A DNA stretch of 64,000 nucleotides, from positions 1 to 64,000 of the forward strand of contig JBHOQS010000027.1 in assembly GCA_042408875.1 (NCBI GenBank). The letters run 5' to 3'. Shown here one piece after another: positions 16,181 through 25,002 of the stretch (its first letter is position 1; every line of letters begins with the position of its first letter). The translations under genes and the position numbers were made by a program. The stretch is from JBHOQS01 sp042408875. GTDB lineage: Bacteria; Chloroflexota; UBA11872; JBHOQS01. Below the pieces are notes generated by a model. It saw only the letters and a program-made list of their open reading frames with translations, made no database searches and was not told the DNA's origin.

Positions 16181-17518
16181 TCATCCACTCGCGCGCAGCC
16201 GCCGGGCCCGCTCGAAGGTCTGGCGCGCCAGGCTGGAAATACTGCTGCCGGTGTAGCCGAGCACGGCGCTCTCAAGGCGGTCGTTGAAGTGGCCGGTCCA
16301 CTTCGGCGGCAGGGCGCCGGCCCCGCGCAGGGCGCCGATCACCGAGCCAGCGGTGGCGCCGTTGCAATCGGTATCCCACCCACCCATGACACTGATACAG
16401 ATGGCCGGCTCGAGCTCGTCTTGAGCGTACATGAGGCCGGCCACCACCAGCGCGGCGTTATTGATCGTATGTACATGATGATAATGCCCGTAGGCCGCGG
16501 CGATACGATCGAGGGTCTTCTCGTAGTCTTGGTCCTCACAGCTCCAGCGCATGACGTTCGTAACCGCCTCGGCAAGGCGGCTGTGCTGCGGGATCTCAGA
16601 GAGCCCGATGCGCAGCGCTTCCTCGGCGCTCGGCGTGGCGAACGCTGCGGCGATCACGGCGGCGAAGAACATCGCCCCATAGATGCCGTTCTTCACATGG
16701 GAAAGGGCAGCATCGCGGAAAGCAAACTCCGCAGCGCGCTCCGGCCAGCCGGGGCACACCCAGCCCCAGAAGTCAGCGCGGATCTGGGCACCGATCCACT
16801 CGCGGTAGGGATTGCGATACGTGGCGGTAGGCAGGCCAGGCGTAAGGCCGTTGACCAGGTTGCGGTACGCTGCACGCTCGGCTGTGTAGACCAGGAGGTA
16901 CGGCAGGCAGGTCAGCCAGGTATAGGCGATGTCAGCAGTGGTAAAGTCCGGCCCGCGCTGGTTGAACGTGTGCAACGCGACGATGGGGTAGTCCATATCG
17001 TCGTCGCGCACCATGCGATCGACGGCACCAGCGAACCAGTTGCGCGGCCGGCGCGCGATGTGTGCCAGGTCCGCCGGCGGGTTTTCCACCCAAGGGAAGA
17101 AGTCGCGCAGGGGATAGTGTCCGGCGTGCTCGAGCAGGCGACGGATATCCCGGCGCGACCAGCCCTCGACCGGCTTGCCCAGCAGGCAGCCAGCCGCGCG
17201 GCCGAGCCACGCCCCATGGATGCGTTCGAAGAGCTCTTCTTCGCTGTACGGCAGGTCGAGCCGGCGCGGCCCCTCCGGCCGCTCCTGCCGGATCTCCTCC
17301 AGCGTCGAGGGCTCAACGTAGGGGAAACTGGCCGGAGGCGGTGCTGCGGCTAATTCGTCCAACAGCGATTCGAGCTGGCGCTCCTTACCGGCAGCGGCCT
17401 CCGGCGTAGGAGCCACTGCAGCGAACCAGGCCGCATAGGCATCGACGTTGTAGCCCTCCTCGCGCCGCTGTGCGAGCTCGTCCCGCACAAGGATGTACAG
17501 TTCTGCTGCATTCGCCAT
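16181..17518 (-). CDS. ADP-ribosylglycohydrolase family protein
   Basis: A 445-residue DraG/ADP-ribosylglycohydrolase family member. The core begins near residue 100 with IHGAWLGRAAGCLLGKPVEG. MVRDDDMDYPIVAL fits the first metal-binding motif, and the hallmark GWDTDCNGATAGSVIGALRG is near residue 385. The family removes ADP-ribose from proteins or small molecules, though many members act on unknown glycosides or nucleosides. The N-terminal 95 residues are an extra domain. ATG 17518 has AGGAGG 11 bases upstream. It lies 107 bases after a DUF711 gene, with a hairpin between them. Confidence 0.88.
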   Translation of the reverse strand: MANAAELYILVRDELAQRREEGYNVDAYAAWFAAVAPTPEAAAGKERQLESLLDELAAAPPPASFPYVEPSTLEEIRQERPEGPRRLDLPYSEEELFERIHGAWLGRAAGCLLGKPVEGWSRRDIRRLLEHAGHYPLRDFFPWVENPPADLAHIARRPRNWFAGAVDRMVRDDDMDYPIVALHTFNQRGPDFTTADIAYTWLTCLPYLLVYTAERAAYRNLVNGLTPGLPTATYRNPYREWIGAQIRADFWGWVCPGWPERAAEFAFRDAALSHVKNGIYGAMFFAAVIAAAFATPSAEEALRIGLSEIPQHSRLAEAVTNVMRWSCEDQDYEKTLDRIAAAYGHYHHVHTINNAALVVAGLMYAQDELEPAICISVMGGWDTDCNGATAGSVIGALRGAGALPPKWTGHFNDRLESAVLGYTGSSISSLARQTFERARRLRASG

Positions 17519-17569
17519 CTCTAGAGATCCTCCTGCGTGGCATATGCCGGGAGCCACCGCACCGGGATC

Positions 17570-17603
17570 TGCCACACGGCGCCTCGCGAGGTGCCGTGTG
17601 GCA
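17570..17603 (-). terminator. 34-bp near-perfect palindrome after the DUF711 gene
   Basis: TGCCACACGGC (17570-17580) pairs with GCCGTGTGGCA (17593-17603). The interior is itself palindromic (CCTCGCGAGG, 17582-17591) with one mismatch between. It lies between two minus-strand genes and probably ends the DUF711 transcript; a protein-binding site is possible. Confidence 0.5.
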
Positions 17604-17625
17604 GCTGACCACCGGTCTCGTAGCC

Positions 17626-18876
17626 CTACAGCACAACCTCGATCCAGCCTTCACTGCCACGGGCTACCAGTTCCATAGAGGCAGGCTCGTGCACTGCCAG
17701 CACGCGGGAAGGAGCAAAGTAGCTGAAGTCGAAGCGCACCTCCTCACCAGCCCGCGCGCCCGGCACCGGGAAGAGGCGGGCGGTGAGCGGTTTATCCAGG
17801 CGCACTGCCAGCACAGCCATGTCCAGAATGATGCCGGTGAGAGCAGCCTCGGAGATGTCGCCGGGCAGGGGCACCGTGTCCAGGCCGAGACCGCACACAG
17901 CCGAATAGAGCAGCAGGCGGTCGAGACTGAGCACGCCCTGCGCAGCTCGCTGCGCCAGGACCGCGTCCTCTAGGATAGGCAGCATCAGCCCAGAGAAACC
18001 AGTCCTGGCCACGCGGGCCCGCCGCAGTGCCGCGGTGAGCAGCGCCGCAGCAAACAGCGTCCCAGGCGCACCGAAGGGAACCACCCCCAGCCGTTCCAGA
18101 GCCTGAGCAATGCTGCGCGCTGCCTCGGGGAACGGCGCTGGCGAGAGGTCCACTCCCAGGAAGCGCAGGCCCATGCCGGCACGGTGGGCGATGCGAGCGG
18201 CAAGCTGTTCCAGCCGGCTCACCATGCCGGTCACCAGATCAACCAGCCGGGCCAGCGCCTCCTGCAGCGTGCTGGCTGCGCTGAACGCCTCGACTGCCAG
18301 ATCGGCAGCTTCCACAGCGAAGGCGAACGCGGGCGGGCCGCTGTCGTGGTAGGCCGCCGGGAAAAAGGGAATGCCAGGCGGGCAGTTGGAGAGCGCAGCG
18401 AAGCGCAGATTGCCAAAGCCGCCGCCCGGACCATGTGCGATGCGGTGGATGGCGCGGGCCGCCATCGCCGCAGCGCCGAGGTGCACCGCGCCGCGCAGCC
18501 CATCCCCCACCTGCGCCGTGCAGCTCAGCCGCTCCGTCGAGAGCACAAGCTCTGGCAGTGCCTCAAAGAGGGGTCGCTGCTCCAGCCAGGGATCAGGCCG
18601 GGCCGGCCCCGCGGAGATGTAGTCCAGCCCGGCCTCCGCCGCGGCGGCGTCCAGGGCGCGCGCGTACGCCAGCGCATCCTCACCGCGGCGCCCGACCGGC
18701 ACGCGCCGAAGGGCCTCGTGTAAGGGCGGTGCCGCGGCACGGACCGTCTGCAACGTGAGGCCTTCCTCTGCGCAGACCTCCCGAGCCACGCGAGCTGTGC
18801 GGGCAGCCGGCTCCAGTGCCCCAGCGTGCAGCGGCCACTCGAGCGGGAGGAACATCGTGACGGCGCGCAGGTTCAT
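17626..18876 (-). CDS. DUF711 (UPF0210) family protein
   Basis: A 416-residue protein of the DUF711 family. It begins MNLRAVTMFLPLEWPL, and the typical segments GPGGGFGNLRFAALSNCPPG and FSGLMLPILEDAVLAQRAA with LLLYSAVCGLGLDTVPLPGD follow. Structures in the family resemble an anaerobic ribonucleotide reductase or PFL-like barrel, but no reaction is established. ATG 18876 has AAGGAG upstream; the much longer open frame to 19368 would include repeats and overlap the divergent gene. A short tandem repeat lies just before the ribosome site. Confidence 0.82.
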   Translation of the reverse strand: MNLRAVTMFLPLEWPLHAGALEPAARTARVAREVCAEEGLTLQTVRAAAPPLHEALRRVPVGRRGEDALAYARALDAAAAEAGLDYISAGPARPDPWLEQRPLFEALPELVLSTERLSCTAQVGDGLRGAVHLGAAAMAARAIHRIAHGPGGGFGNLRFAALSNCPPGIPFFPAAYHDSGPPAFAFAVEAADLAVEAFSAASTLQEALARLVDLVTGMVSRLEQLAARIAHRAGMGLRFLGVDLSPAPFPEAARSIAQALERLGVVPFGAPGTLFAAALLTAALRRARVARTGFSGLMLPILEDAVLAQRAAQGVLSLDRLLLYSAVCGLGLDTVPLPGDISEAALTGIILDMAVLAVRLDKPLTARLFPVPGARAGEEVRFDFSYFAPSRVLAVHEPASMELVARGSEGWIEVVL

Positions 18877-19175
18877 TGCCAGGACACTCCTTACTAGGAC
18901 GCTCCTTACCAGGATGGCCCGGGATAGCGTGCCGCATGCCTCTTCAGGGTAACGCAGGGCCCGGGTGGGGTCAAACCAGGGCGAACGGGCTGGCACTTGT
19001 GAGATCTGTTTGATCTGCTTCATCCACTCCCTAATCCGCGAACAGTTCGCCCGTGTTCGCCTGCTCGCTTGACGCTGGTACGCATCTTGCTGCTGCGTGA
19101 GCAATCGGCGCACCGCATATTGCCGATGAGGTGCACTGGCAAGGCTGCAATGCGGCAAGCGAGGAGGTGTGTGGC
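18877..19175. other. Divergent intergenic region
   Basis: About 300 bases between the DUF711 gene (minus) and the DksA-like gene (plus). It contains the 15-bp tandem repeat, a direct repeat GTTCGCC-N3-GTTCGCC near 19045-19062, and TTGACG near 19068 without a matching -10. No gene is seen. Confidence 0.45.
18881..18910. repeat. Two tandem 15-bp copies at the DUF711 ribosome site
   Basis: AGGACACTCCTTACT (18881-18895) and AGGACGCTCCTTACC (18896-18910) differ at two positions. On the minus strand each supplies AAGGAG, so the duplication doubles the ribosome-binding sequence upstream of ATG 18876. Confidence 0.55.
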
Positions 19176-19601
19176 GTGGCAGCCGAGAACCGGAGCTGGA
19201 TTGAGCAGCGGCTCGCCCAGGAGCGTGCTGAGCTGCTTCGCCTGGTCGAGCAACTTGCCTTGCAGGACCAGGAGCTGGCCCGTATCGCGGCCGGCAGCGA
19301 CGATGGTTCGACCGGATCGCTGTGTGACCTGGCGCAGGTTGCGTTACTCCACGAGATGGATGCCACAATCGGGCGCGTGCTCCACGGCCGGATCGAGCGT
19401 GTAGAGCGCGCGTACCAGCTGCTGGAGACTGGCCGGTACGGCGTATGCGAGGACTGCGGCGCTGCCATCGACCGCGACCGCCTGGAGGCGGTGCCGGACG
19501 CTACGCTGTGCATCGACTGCCAGCGACGCCGCGAGCGGCGCGCCCGCGCAGCGCGGCTACGCGCCGCGCCAGCAACTGCGGCACGCTTCGAAGTTGGCTA
19601 A
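19176..19601 (+). CDS. DksA/TraR-type C4 zinc-finger protein
   Basis: A 141-residue protein. Residues 1-90 form a helical pair (QRLAQERAELLRLVEQLAL). The zinc finger near 95-120 has VCEDCGAAIDRDRLEAVPD followed by TLCIDCQRR, the DksA/TraR C4 pattern. Such proteins enter the RNA polymerase secondary channel and modulate initiation, often with ppGpp; close relatives without the acidic tip act differently. GTG 19176 has GAGGAGGTG upstream at good spacing. The Arg/Ala-rich tail is a clade-specific extension. Confidence 0.8.
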   Translation: MAAENRSWIEQRLAQERAELLRLVEQLALQDQELARIAAGSDDGSTGSLCDLAQVALLHEMDATIGRVLHGRIERVERAYQLLETGRYGVCEDCGAAIDRDRLEAVPDATLCIDCQRRRERRARAARLRAAPATAARFEVG

Positions 19602-19691
19602 CGCATGTCCAGGCGGCTGCCAGCGGATTCCGCAGACCAGATCGAGCGGATATCTCGGACCAGTGTTCGCCTGTGCAAAATACACAGGCCC

Positions 19692-19730
19692 GGGGCAGCG
19701 GCAGGTGTCGCTCTCCGCCCCCGCTGCCCC
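19692..19730. terminator. Hairpin between convergent genes
   Basis: GGGGCAGCGG (19692-19701) pairs with CCGCTGCCCC (19721-19730), a 10-bp perfect stem with a 19-base loop. It lies between the DksA-like gene and the oppositely oriented DUF1501 gene. Confidence 0.5.
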
Positions 19731-19805
19731 AGCCACAGGTAGGCTATGTGTGCTCTCGTACCCGGGTGATCACAGCCTCTGCCGCGTGCGCTCACCGGCA
19801 GCCCA

Positions 19806-21059
19806 TTATTTGAACAATTCGATCGGTGGGGGCGCCTTGGGCAGCACTTTCAGCGGGTCGGTGCCCAGCCAGTCCTGAAGCACGGCCGCGTAGACCGACC
19901 GAAAATCGACGTTGAAGCGCAGGTCGCCGTCGATCAGTTCGGTCAGGCTGGGGTGGGCGCCATGCAGGCCGCCCTTAATCTTGCTCCCTAGCAAGAACAT
20001 CGGCGCAGCCGCGCCGTGGTCTGTGCCGGCGGAGCCGTTCTCGCGGACGCGCCGGCCGAATTCTGAGAAGAGCATGACGACCACGTCGTCGGCGCGCCCG
20101 CGCTCGCCCAGGTCGTGCAGGAAGGCCTGCAAGCCCTCGGCCACGTTGCGCAGCAGCCGGTTATGCGTGGCGAGCTGGTTCGCATGCGTGTCGAAGCCGC
20201 CTGTGGCGATATAGAACACCCGGGTGCCCAGGTCTACCGAGAGCAAGCGCGCGATCGTCTGCAAGCCCTGGGCGAACGGCGTGTTCGGATACTTCACACT
20301 AGTGGCCGGAGCGCTCTGCGCGACCTTCTGGATCTCCTGCGCCAGCAGCATCATATTGCGGCCGGCCTCTTTCAGGAACTCGCTGTAGACCCGCCGGCTG
20401 GCCATGCCCTCGTAAATCTCGCGCAGGATATCTAGCCGGAGTTCACGCTCGTTCTGGTACTTCCTATCGGTCTCGATAGCGAACGCGTTCAGGTTCGCGA
20501 TAGAAGGCACCGGCACATGCTCGGTCCAGAACGCAGCGGGGAGCGAATCGCCCAGGTTGAGCGCTTGCAGCGCCACCGAGCGATCCTCACCGCAGCAGGT
20601 GTTGTGGAGATAGCGGCCGAGCCAGCCAGTGCGGACGACCTCCTCCGGCACGGCTGTGTGCCAGATCTCCATTGAACGGAAGTGCGAGCGGTTGGGGTTC
20701 GGATAGCCCACGCCCTGCACGATGGCGAGCTGGCCCTCTGCATAGACCGGCAGGAGCGGCTCCAGCGCCGGGTTAAAGCCAACATACTCGCTGATCGGCA
20801 GCACCTCTCGCTCGGGAATGGCGAGCCGCGGCCGCGCCTGGTAGTAGTTGCGGTCGGCATACGGCACAATGGTGTTCAGGCCATCGTTGCCACCGCCCAG
20901 TTGCACCACTACCAGCGCCCGCTTGCCGCCCGGCACAGCAGCGTTCGCCGGCGCCGTCACCTCGGCTGCCCGCACCAAGAAAGCCGGCGCCGTGAACCCG
21001 CCTGCGACCAGGAGGGCGCTTGTCTCCACGAGAGAGCGGCGGGTAAACCTCAGCGGCAT
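19806..21059 (-). CDS. DUF1501 family secreted protein
   Basis: A 417-residue protein with a Tat-type signal (RR at residues 7-8, cleavage near LVRAAEV). The DUF1501 hallmarks are VVVQLGGGNDGLNTIVPYAD near residue 45, IATGGFDTHANQLATHN near 285 and VVVMLFSEFGRRVRENGSAG with TDHGAAAPMFLLG near 330. The family resembles sulfatase/alkaline-phosphatase folds, but its substrate is unknown. It follows the DUF1800 gene by 42 bases; the two families are commonly paired. ATG 21059 has GGAGG upstream. Confidence 0.9.
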   Translation of the reverse strand: MPLRFTRRSLVETSALLVAGGFTAPAFLVRAAEVTAPANAAVPGGKRALVVVQLGGGNDGLNTIVPYADRNYYQARPRLAIPEREVLPISEYVGFNPALEPLLPVYAEGQLAIVQGVGYPNPNRSHFRSMEIWHTAVPEEVVRTGWLGRYLHNTCCGEDRSVALQALNLGDSLPAAFWTEHVPVPSIANLNAFAIETDRKYQNERELRLDILREIYEGMASRRVYSEFLKEAGRNMMLLAQEIQKVAQSAPATSVKYPNTPFAQGLQTIARLLSVDLGTRVFYIATGGFDTHANQLATHNRLLRNVAEGLQAFLHDLGERGRADDVVVMLFSEFGRRVRENGSAGTDHGAAAPMFLLGSKIKGGLHGAHPSLTELIDGDLRFNVDFRSVYAAVLQDWLGTDPLKVLPKAPPPIELFK

Positions 21060-21101
21060 AGTGTAACCTCCAGGCATGCGCACGACACGCGCACGAGTTA
21101 G

Positions 21102-22568
21102 CTAGTGTAACTGATATTCCGGCGTGCACAGGATCAGGTGGATCAAACCGCGGACCTTCTGGTCCACGAAAGCCGGCGTGAGCGCGAAGGTACCGGCGCC
21201 GGTCTTCACGTACCGCAGGAGCGCCCGGCGGGTCGTGTCCGGGACATCGCGCTCCACAAAGCGATCCAGGAAGTGATCGACGAGCGCCTCGAAGCTGGTG
21301 AGCTTCAGCGCCTCCAGATCAGCGGGGTCGAGCTTCAGAGACTCCACACGCCCAGTGCGGCCGCTGACCAGTCGGTTGGCGAAGTTGAACCGCTCGAGCA
21401 AGGTGACGCTCGTGATCCATTCGGCACCGCCATCCCAGCCCTTCACCGTCGGCGGATTGAGCAGGTCCTGCCCCATGCGGCGCAGCACGGCCGGCAGGTC
21501 GGTCGGTGGTACAGCGATGCCCAGCTCGCGCATGAGGCTGATACAGAACTCCACCGGGCTCTTGATCAGTGCGTGGTAGGCTCGCGGTGACAGGAACTCG
21601 GGAGACTTGAAGATCGCCCGCACCAACGGCTTGAGCTCGAAGTTATGCTTTTCAAAGACAGCGGCCAGGCGCTCGACCGTTGCCTCTTCCGGGTTCTCGT
21701 AGGCGAAGAACGAGAAGAGCTTGCGCGCGATGAAGCGGCTGGTGGCGGGCTGTTTAAAGATAATGTTGATGATATCGCCGCCGTCCCAGGGACCGGTCTC
21801 ACCGAGGAAGGTCTTCGGACCGAAGTCGTGCTGATTGCGGTCAAAGAAAAACTCATAGTTATCCTGGCCCGGACGGTTCTGCGCGCCCGGCGCCAGGCGC
21901 ATGAACCAGCCAGTGAACGCCCGCGCGGCCTCTTTGATGTCCTTCTCTGTATAATTGCCGATGCCCATGGTGAAGAGTTCCAGGAGCTCGCGGGCGTAGT
22001 TCTCGTTCGGTGCCCCCTTTCGGTTCTGGTTGCCATCTAGCCAGCGCAGCATGGCCGGGTCCTTTGACACTTCGAGCACAAGCTCGCGGAAGTTGCCCAG
22101 GGCCATGCGGCGGAAGAGCTCGATCTGGCGGTGCATCAAGAGGGCGCTGTTTACTTTGGAGTTTGCCGTGGCAAAGTGGCCATGCCAGAAGAGCGCCATC
22201 TTTTCCTGGAGCGGCCGCTTCGTATGCAGCATGCGGAAGAGCCAGTCCTGGCGCACGCTGTCGATACGGGATCGATCGACCGGATTGAGTTTCAGCCGCT
22301 GCTCCAGGTCGTCCGGCACCTGCTCGTAGTTGACCAGATACTCCACCGCGTCGTCGTACGGGCGCCGGCTGAACTCGTCGAGCTGCTGGGGCGTGGCACC
22401 AAAGCCAGCGCGGCGGAAGAGATGCGCGATCCGCTCCCGCTGGCTGGCGAGAGGATTCACCCGGCCCTGCCCGAGCGAGCCCCGTGTCCTAGCACGCGAG
22501 CACGCCGCCAGCACAGCTGCGGCAGCCAGTGCAAGTCCACCAAGCGCAGGTCGTTCCATCGTGACCAC
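21102..22568 (-). CDS. DUF1800 family lipoprotein
   Basis: A 488-residue protein. The N-terminus is a lipoprotein signal with a lipobox at VLAAC. The body shows DUF1800 features: RIAHLFRRAGFGATPQQLDE, FWHGHFATANSKV, GAPNENYARELLELFTMGIG and YTEKDIKEAARAFTGW. Function is unestablished; such proteins occur with DUF1501 partners in exported complexes. GTG 22568 or ATG 22559 may be the start. It is the promoter-proximal gene of the pair. Confidence 0.9.
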   Translation of the reverse strand: MVTMERPALGGLALAAAAVLAACSRARTRGSLGQGRVNPLASQRERIAHLFRRAGFGATPQQLDEFSRRPYDDAVEYLVNYEQVPDDLEQRLKLNPVDRSRIDSVRQDWLFRMLHTKRPLQEKMALFWHGHFATANSKVNSALLMHRQIELFRRMALGNFRELVLEVSKDPAMLRWLDGNQNRKGAPNENYARELLELFTMGIGNYTEKDIKEAARAFTGWFMRLAPGAQNRPGQDNYEFFFDRNQHDFGPKTFLGETGPWDGGDIINIIFKQPATSRFIARKLFSFFAYENPEEATVERLAAVFEKHNFELKPLVRAIFKSPEFLSPRAYHALIKSPVEFCISLMRELGIAVPPTDLPAVLRRMGQDLLNPPTVKGWDGGAEWITSVTLLERFNFANRLVSGRTGRVESLKLDPADLEALKLTSFEALVDHFLDRFVERDVPDTTRRALLRYVKTGAGTFALTPAFVDQKVRGLIHLILCTPEYQLH

Positions 22569-22735
22569 CCTCTGCCCGTGATGGTCCCGGCAGCGCGACG
22601 CCCAAGAGGCGCTGGCCGACCTCCTGCCGGCAACGCACTCCGGCAGGGACCTTCAGCTACCCATGAGCGTACAACATCATCGGTTTGCACACCATGCACC
22701 GGGGTTAAGGACAGGTAAAGCTTTGTGCGTATGAG

Positions 22736-22741
22736 TATAAT
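22736..22741 (+). promoter_or_regulatory. Possible -10 element before the PfkB-like gene
   Basis: TATAAT at 22736-22741, about 117 bases before ATG 22858. The region at -35 (AGGTAA) is a poor match, so only the -10 supports it. Confidence 0.35.
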
Positions 22742-22857
22742 TCTATATGCCTGCTATACCTGCTCTTCATGCCGGTGTGTGTCTGTGCGCGACGTTGAAT
22801 GCAACGTGCGCCGGCCTTCTAGCCGCCTGCAGCGCTATCAAGGGAGATGCCACCGCT

Positions 22858-23874
22858 ATGGTACAGACAGGACAGGACAAAGAAAAGCATATTGCTGTCA
22901 TTGATTTTCGCGGCGTGCAGCCGCTCACCCCTGAACGTTCCCGCTTCACCATCGCTGGCCCGGTTGCCCTGGAGATCGTGGCGCGGGTCGATGGCCCGGT
23001 GCCGGCGCCCAATGCCGACCCGCTCTCGCCTGACGGTACCGGTGTCTGTCGGGAGCCGTTCATCGTGCGCCCGGCCGGGGCCGGCGCTATCGCTGCGCTG
23101 ACGCTCGCCGCGCTGGGCGCCCAGGTCCGCCTGCTCGCCCCGCTGGCCGGTGATGCCTTCCGTCCTATCGTCACCGGGTGGCTGGCGGCGCGCGGGGTGG
23201 AGCTTGTCCCCTTCGGACAAGCCGATGGGACGCCTGCGCTAGTGACGCTTCTCGGCAGCGAGGGGGATCACCTCACCATCGCGTATGCCGGCAGGGCGAC
23301 GTGCACCACGGTGGCGCAGCTCCAGGAGACCATGCCGCCGGCGGAGGGCACGCTCCTGCTGGCCGGGTCTGCACTGCTGCGGACGCTGCGTGCAGACGGT
23401 GGCGCGGAGGTGCTGCGCCGGGCTCGCGAGGAGCGCGTGCGCACGGCGCTGGTGCTCACGGCCCTGCCCGGCGAGCGCCTCACCATAGAAGACCTGGCGC
23501 CCTTGCTGCCGCAGGCGCAGGTGGTCGTCTGCACGCCGGATGCCCTGCGCCGCGTCACCAGGCGCCCTGAAGCAGACGCCGGGGCGCGGGCGCTGCTCGA
23601 TGCCGGGACAGCGGCAGTGGCCCTCCTGCGCGACCGGCACGGCTCGTCGGTATACCGTCCCAGCCCGCTCGGCATGCAGCGCACCGAAGCCCCCTTCCGC
23701 CTCGAGGTCGAGCCTGAGACAGACGCCCCTGGCCTGGCCGCCGCTGGCCCGGCCTACGCTGCGGCGTTCCTGTGGGCGCTGGCACATAATGACAATGATT
23801 TCCGCGCTGCGGCCTTCGCCAACGGGGTGGCCGCCAGGGTCGCGACGTCGCGACAGGGCGTGCTGGTGCTGTGA
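22858..23874 (+). CDS. PfkB-family (ribokinase-like) protein lacking the catalytic Asp
   Basis: A 338-residue protein with ribokinase-fold features. RPAGAGAIAALTLAALGAQV near residue 72 matches the sugar-binding N-terminal motif, and GDAFRPIVTGWLAARGVEL near 98 is also typical. Strand-helix repeats and the C-terminal AAAFLWALAHND follow. The motif that should read GAGD, carrying the catalytic base, reads AAGP at residues 295-298. Kinase activity is therefore doubtful, and a binding or regulatory role is possible. ATG 22858 has GGGAGA upstream. A hairpin follows the stop. Confidence 0.65.
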   Translation: MVQTGQDKEKHIAVIDFRGVQPLTPERSRFTIAGPVALEIVARVDGPVPAPNADPLSPDGTGVCREPFIVRPAGAGAIAALTLAALGAQVRLLAPLAGDAFRPIVTGWLAARGVELVPFGQADGTPALVTLLGSEGDHLTIAYAGRATCTTVAQLQETMPPAEGTLLLAGSALLRTLRADGGAEVLRRAREERVRTALVLTALPGERLTIEDLAPLLPQAQVVVCTPDALRRVTRRPEADAGARALLDAGTAAVALLRDRHGSSVYRPSPLGMQRTEAPFRLEVEPETDAPGLAAAGPAYAAAFLWALAHNDNDFRAAAFANGVAARVATSRQGVLVL

Positions 23875-23887
23875 GCAGCAGCTCCAG

Positions 23888-23920
23888 CCAGGTGGCAGGA
23901 GGCGCGCTCCTTGCACCTGG
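23888..23920. terminator. Hairpin between convergent genes
   Basis: CCAGGTGGCAGGAG (23888-23901) pairs with CTCCTTGCACCTGG (23907-23920) with two mismatches and a 5-base loop. It lies between the PfkB-like gene and the VOC gene and may serve both. Confidence 0.5.
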
Positions 23921-23949
23921 TCAGCGGCCGGCCGTACGGACGCAACCTG

Positions 23950-25002
23950 TTACAGCGGTCTGAGCGCAGCCACGATCTGCTCGCGTTCGGGCTCGAGCCA
24001 CGGCGGAAGGACCAGCCGCTGGCCGAGCGCCTCGGCTGGCTCATCCACCAGCATACCTGGCCCCAGCGTAGCGATCTCGAGAATGTGGCCGTCTGGATCG
24101 CGGAAATAGATCGAGGTGAAGTAGAGACGGTCGATGATCGGCGTGACCTGCACGCCAGCCGCCTCCAGACGCTCACGGTATGCCTGCTGCTCGTCGCGGT
24201 CTTGCACCGCGAAGGCGACGTGGTGGGTCAGGCCAGCGCCGATACGCCCGACGCCCACCTCCTCGGCGGAGTAGCCGAAGTAGGTCATGATTGTGCCGGG
24301 GCTACCGGCGGCATCGCCGAAGTACCAGTGCGGCCCGCTGGGATCGTCGTAGTTGAACGTACGTTTGATCAGCTTGACACCCAGGAGTTCGGTGTAGAAG
24401 CGTGCTGTACGCTTGATGTCGGAGCAGAAGGCCGTCACGTGGTGCAGCCCCTGGATCGCCATGTCCGGGGTAATGGCGCCCACTGGCTCTGGCCACGTCG
24501 TGGCTTCGATCGCGGCCTCATCACGGTGGCCGCGGGTGAGCTCGGGGCGGGGGTGGATCACCTGCTCTCCCAGGCGGTCCGGCGGCTCATCGACGGCGAA
24601 GCCGGGGCCGCGGGTGGCAATCTCGATGATAATGCCGTCGGGGTCCTGGAAGTAGATCGACCGAAAGTACGTGCGGTCATAAGGGCCGGTGACGCGCACC
24701 CTGTGATCCTGGAGCCGGCGCTTCCAGCGGAGCTGAGCCTCCGGGGTTGCAACCGACAGTGCGATGTGGTGCGTCGCGCCGACGCCGCGCCGGCCTTGGG
24801 GAGCCTGCGGCCACTCGAAGAATGTGACCAGCGTGCTGGGCCGGCCGGTCTCGTCCCCGAAGTATAGGTGGTATGAGAACGGATCGTCGAAGTTGACCGT
24901 CTTCTTCACCAGGCGCAGCCCCAGCACGTCGGTATAAAACTGCACCGTGCGCGCTGCATTCCGGCAGACCAGGGTGACATGGTGCAGGCCCAGGATTGTC
25001 AT
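23950..25002 (-). CDS. VOC-family protein with two glyoxalase-like domains (ring-cleaving dioxygenase type)
   Basis: A 350-residue protein with two vicinal-oxygen-chelate repeats. Repeat 1 begins ILGLHHVTLVCRNAARTVQF and repeat 2, near residue 183, begins IQGLHHVTAFCSDIKRTARF. Each has the metal ligands His (LHHVT), a second His (THHIALSV; THHVAFAV) and Glu (IIIEIATRGPG; HILEIATLGPG). This matches MhqO-type putative hydroquinone dioxygenases. The substrate is not known here. The start overlaps the upstream stop (ATGA), with GGAG inside the upstream gene. Confidence 0.85.
   Translation of the reverse strand: MTILGLHHVTLVCRNAARTVQFYTDVLGLRLVKKTVNFDDPFSYHLYFGDETGRPSTLVTFFEWPQAPQGRRGVGATHHIALSVATPEAQLRWKRRLQDHRVRVTGPYDRTYFRSIYFQDPDGIIIEIATRGPGFAVDEPPDRLGEQVIHPRPELTRGHRDEAAIEATTWPEPVGAITPDMAIQGLHHVTAFCSDIKRTARFYTELLGVKLIKRTFNYDDPSGPHWYFGDAAGSPGTIMTYFGYSAEEVGVGRIGAGLTHHVAFAVQDRDEQQAYRERLEAAGVQVTPIIDRLYFTSIYFRDPDGHILEIATLGPGMLVDEPAEALGQRLVLPPWLEPEREQIVAALRPL

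Noticed and set aside
16181..17518. ADP-ribosylglycohydrolase as part of the Macro-CHAT system
   Set aside because: It is more than 40 kb away, on the other strand and in a different operon; shared ADP-ribose chemistry alone is not evidence of a link.
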